Part shown: one piece after another, positions 62,045 to 64,000 of the stretch | Layout: the number at the start of each line of letters is the position of its first letter | Position numbering within the stretch: position 1 is the first letter of the stretch | From: Rhodeus uyekii | Lineage: Eukaryota; Chordata; Actinopteri; Cypriniformes; Acheilognathidae | Reading direction: 5' to 3' | Assembly (NCBI GenBank): GCA_037043235.1 | Contig: JAWRVZ010000039.1 | Coordinates: 1,009,001-1,073,000, forward strand | DNA: 64,000 nucleotides | Position numbers and translations under genes: made by a program | Notes under the pieces: generated by a model | The model's database searches: none | What the model saw: the letters and a program-made list of their open reading frames with translations, nothing else | What the model was told of the DNA's origin: nothing

Positions 62045-62560
62045 CAAAGGTTTGGGGTTACAATTTCATTTTAGAGAATATTTATAATGTTACAAAAGAC
62101 TGTTTCAAGTAAATGCTGTTCCCTATTAGTCAGTCACACTCAACGTTACATCAGAACTGAACTGATAAATTGGGATCCAGTTCTGACATAACGTCTCCAT
62201 TCCCTCTTTCAGAAAGTTATTTTGAATCCTGTAAAAAAATAAATAAATGTATATTGGGTTCAACAAAAATATTTGTTCTCAATATTGATAATAATGATAA
62301 GACGAAACATTTTCTTAAGTACAAAATTAGCATAAAATCAGATTTGCCATCTTGGGAATAAATTACAACTTGAAATATAATAATAATATATTTCCCTATA
62401 ATTATAATTATATTTAATATATATATGCCCTATAATTATATTTCACAATATTACTGTTTTACTGCATTTTGATCAAATTAATGCAGTCTTGGTGAGCAAA
62501 ATAGATTTGGTTCAATGTAAAAAAATATTTATATTATTGACCCAACTTTAAACTTCAGAA
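62045..62560 (-). mobile_element. Full-length, diverged copy of MITE family M1
   Basis: It starts AAAGGTTTGGGGTTAC and ends GACCCAACTTTAAACTTC, giving inverted ends. Between them are TATTTATAATGTTACAAAAG, AAGTAAATGCTGTTCC, TTGATAATAATGATAAGA, TTCACAATATTACTGTTTTA and AATGCAGTCTTGGTGAGCA, in the family's order. It has the same orientation as the copy at 48.6 kb and carries an internal AT-rich expansion (62380-62440). Confidence 0.7.
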
Positions 62561-63335
62561 TGCTACTGCACATACATACATGTATATATATTATAATCCG
62601 TAAAAAAGACAAGCATTCAGATTCTGAAAGTGGCATGGGCAGAACTGAAGACTGCAACTCCAAAAGTAACAGATAAACTGCAGCTTGACATTGTGGAAGC
62701 AGAGCCTCCCTGTGGGTGAGGGAAGATTGTGTGTATGTCATGGGGGAAGCTCTTCAGTTTCTCCAACAAAACCAGTTTGATAGAGCTGTAATCCTATCTG
62801 CGATTGTCCTACCGTCTGCTCTAAGTGAACGCTGAAGACATGATTAAGAGGATAATGGTTCCACAGTCAGCCTTTCAGTCTTTGGTTGTACATTCAACAG
62901 GAATGAATGTGAGGTGGCTTCCTACTGTCTTTTTAACAATGCAACTTACGGTAAAGGTTTTCTGAGCCATATCGCGTTGTCAATAGCCAATATTATTTGT
63001 TTATAACTAATTTTCAATTATTGAAATAGTCTCTTCTCAACTTGACAAAGATCATCTTAAAGTGATAGGTCACCTAAAAATGAAACTTCTGTCACATGCT
63101 ATCTGGGGGGGGGGTTAAAAAAAGTCAAACAGGTTTCAACACTGGAAAAGCACAAGGGAGAGAAAATAATGATGAGAAAAGAACGATACCTTTTACTTAT
63201 GTCATACGTCATTAATATGTAACAGGTGTTTCCCCAAACTATAGTAGTACAGAGTAGTGTAAATTTAACTTTAAAATCTGTATTATCTTAATTGTCTGGA
63301 ATCTGGACCCACACAATAATACTGGCATTAATATA

Positions 63336-63729
63336 CAATGATCCCTTATTCAAGTTTCGCGGCCTCAGTGCATCGCATCAAATTTTTTTTTTTTAAATAT
63401 TAAACGAAGAAGAAAAATAAATAAATACCGCCATATCGGCAGCCGTATGGCAGAAATCAGCGTTGCTTCATCGTGATGCGAGAGAAACGGTTGCCCAGGA
63501 TGCCAGACAAAGAGAGAAACTCTCTCAGAGACTTTGTACACACCCACGGGCACTCAGACAAGACACGTGATTGGTTCCCAGCACGAGATCGACCAATGAC
63601 AGGATGAGTGCATATATACCGTGAGCTGATTGGCAGATCCTACTTCGTGGATTTTCACCTATCGCGGGGGGGGGGGGGGGGGGGGGGGGGTTCCGGTCCA
63701 CATTAGCCGTGATAAACGAGGGATCACTG
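63336..63729. mobile_element. 394-bp MITE with TA target duplication (Tc1/mariner-like)
   Basis: The left end CAATGATCCCTTATTCAAG and the reverse complement of the right end, CAGTGATCCCTCGTTTATCA, form terminal inverted repeats. TA flanks both ends (63334-63335 and 63730-63731). The TA duplication suggests Tc1/mariner or pogo-type mobilisation. It contains no transposase and carries a 25-base G run (63666-63690). Confidence 0.8.
63666..63690. repeat. Poly-G run of 25 bases
   Basis: Uninterrupted G tract inside the mariner-like MITE, probably a G-quadruplex former or a place of uncertain read length. Confidence 0.95.
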
Positions 63730-64000
63730 TATAACTATTATTCTCCTTTTGTCTCCTACTGTGAAAACTGTGAAAAAAAGAGAAAGATGAATTTGCACAA
63801 GGCTATTCTGTGCCCTACTTGGATAACAAGGCTTTTGGGAATCAAGCTGTACATATTAAATACAATTTACTTGCTATTAAAGTCCTACTTAGTGCTTCAG
63901 GAAGTCCATTCAGCACCATGGACAGCAACACCGCTCCTCAAACTCCTGAGTTTTTTTTTATTAATGATAACGTGAGAATACGTCACAAGACAAAAAAAAC

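Larger units (their letters stand above)
56077..64000 (+). other. trarg1: trarg1 intron 1 (continues past window end)
   Basis: At least 7.9 kb from GTGAGT onward. I looked for the expected next exon (a CD225 region with a QQGNVDGARR-like motif) and did not find it. The intron contains a DNA-transposon fragment (57911-58262), an L1-type relic (58340-59240), a TCC repeat (59771-59798), a poly-C run (60683-60697), a full-length M1 MITE (62045-62560) and a mariner-like MITE (63336-63729). No independent gene is seen. Confidence 0.7.

Overview
This window looks like nuclear DNA from a teleost fish, most likely a cyprinid related to zebrafish, carp or goldfish. The evidence is split genes with GT/AG introns, an AT-rich background, many (CA)n, (TA)n and poly-C/G tracts, a 5S-rRNA-derived SINE of the zebrafish SINE3 type, tRNA-derived SINE fragments and several short inverted-repeat DNA transposons that I recognise as cyprinid-type repeats. 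There are no bacterial operons, CRISPR arrays or phage genes. Most long reading frames are noise.

Four real loci are visible, all on the + strand. (1) abhd15 (1577-9128) has three coding exons giving 469 aa, an alpha/beta-hydrolase-fold protein. (2) A miR-22 locus has its hairpin at 36877-36963. The hairpin lies in an exon that starts after a good acceptor at 36814. A plausible host-gene (MIR22HG-like) promoter with four inverted CCAAT boxes lies at about 24.5-24.7 kb, and a short candidate non-coding exon at 26408-26508. (3) aipl1 (50134-53981) has six coding exons giving 457 aa, a photoreceptor FKBP-like/TPR co-chaperone with a long acidic fish-type tail. (4) trarg1 (tusc5) has only its first coding exon in the window (55693-56076). 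The gene continues past the right edge.

Layout: 1-290 DNA-transposon fragment; 1577-9780 abhd15, whose first intron holds a LINE tail with a 5S-SINE inserted in it; 9.8-24.5 kb intergenic DNA with several transposon relics, including a 633-bp inverted-repeat element; 24.5-38.2 kb miR-22 host locus; 38.2-50 kb intergenic DNA with SINE and MITE copies; 50.1-54.1 kb aipl1; 55.2 kb to the end trarg1 exon 1 and its first intron, which holds an L1-type ORF2 relic and a mariner-like MITE.

The human counterparts lie on both arms of chromosome 17 (ABHD15 on 17q11; MIR22HG, AIPL1 and TRARG1 on 17p13), so the window probably keeps an ancestral linkage. ABHD15 and TRARG1 are both linked to insulin action in fat cells, and miR-22 is a metabolic regulator. 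AIPL1 serves photoreceptor PDE6. I see no evidence that the four act as one system. No clearly novel system was found. The best leads are the complete miR-22 locus architecture, the divergent AIPL1 tail, the altered ABHD15 nucleophile elbow and the nested or fold-back repeats.
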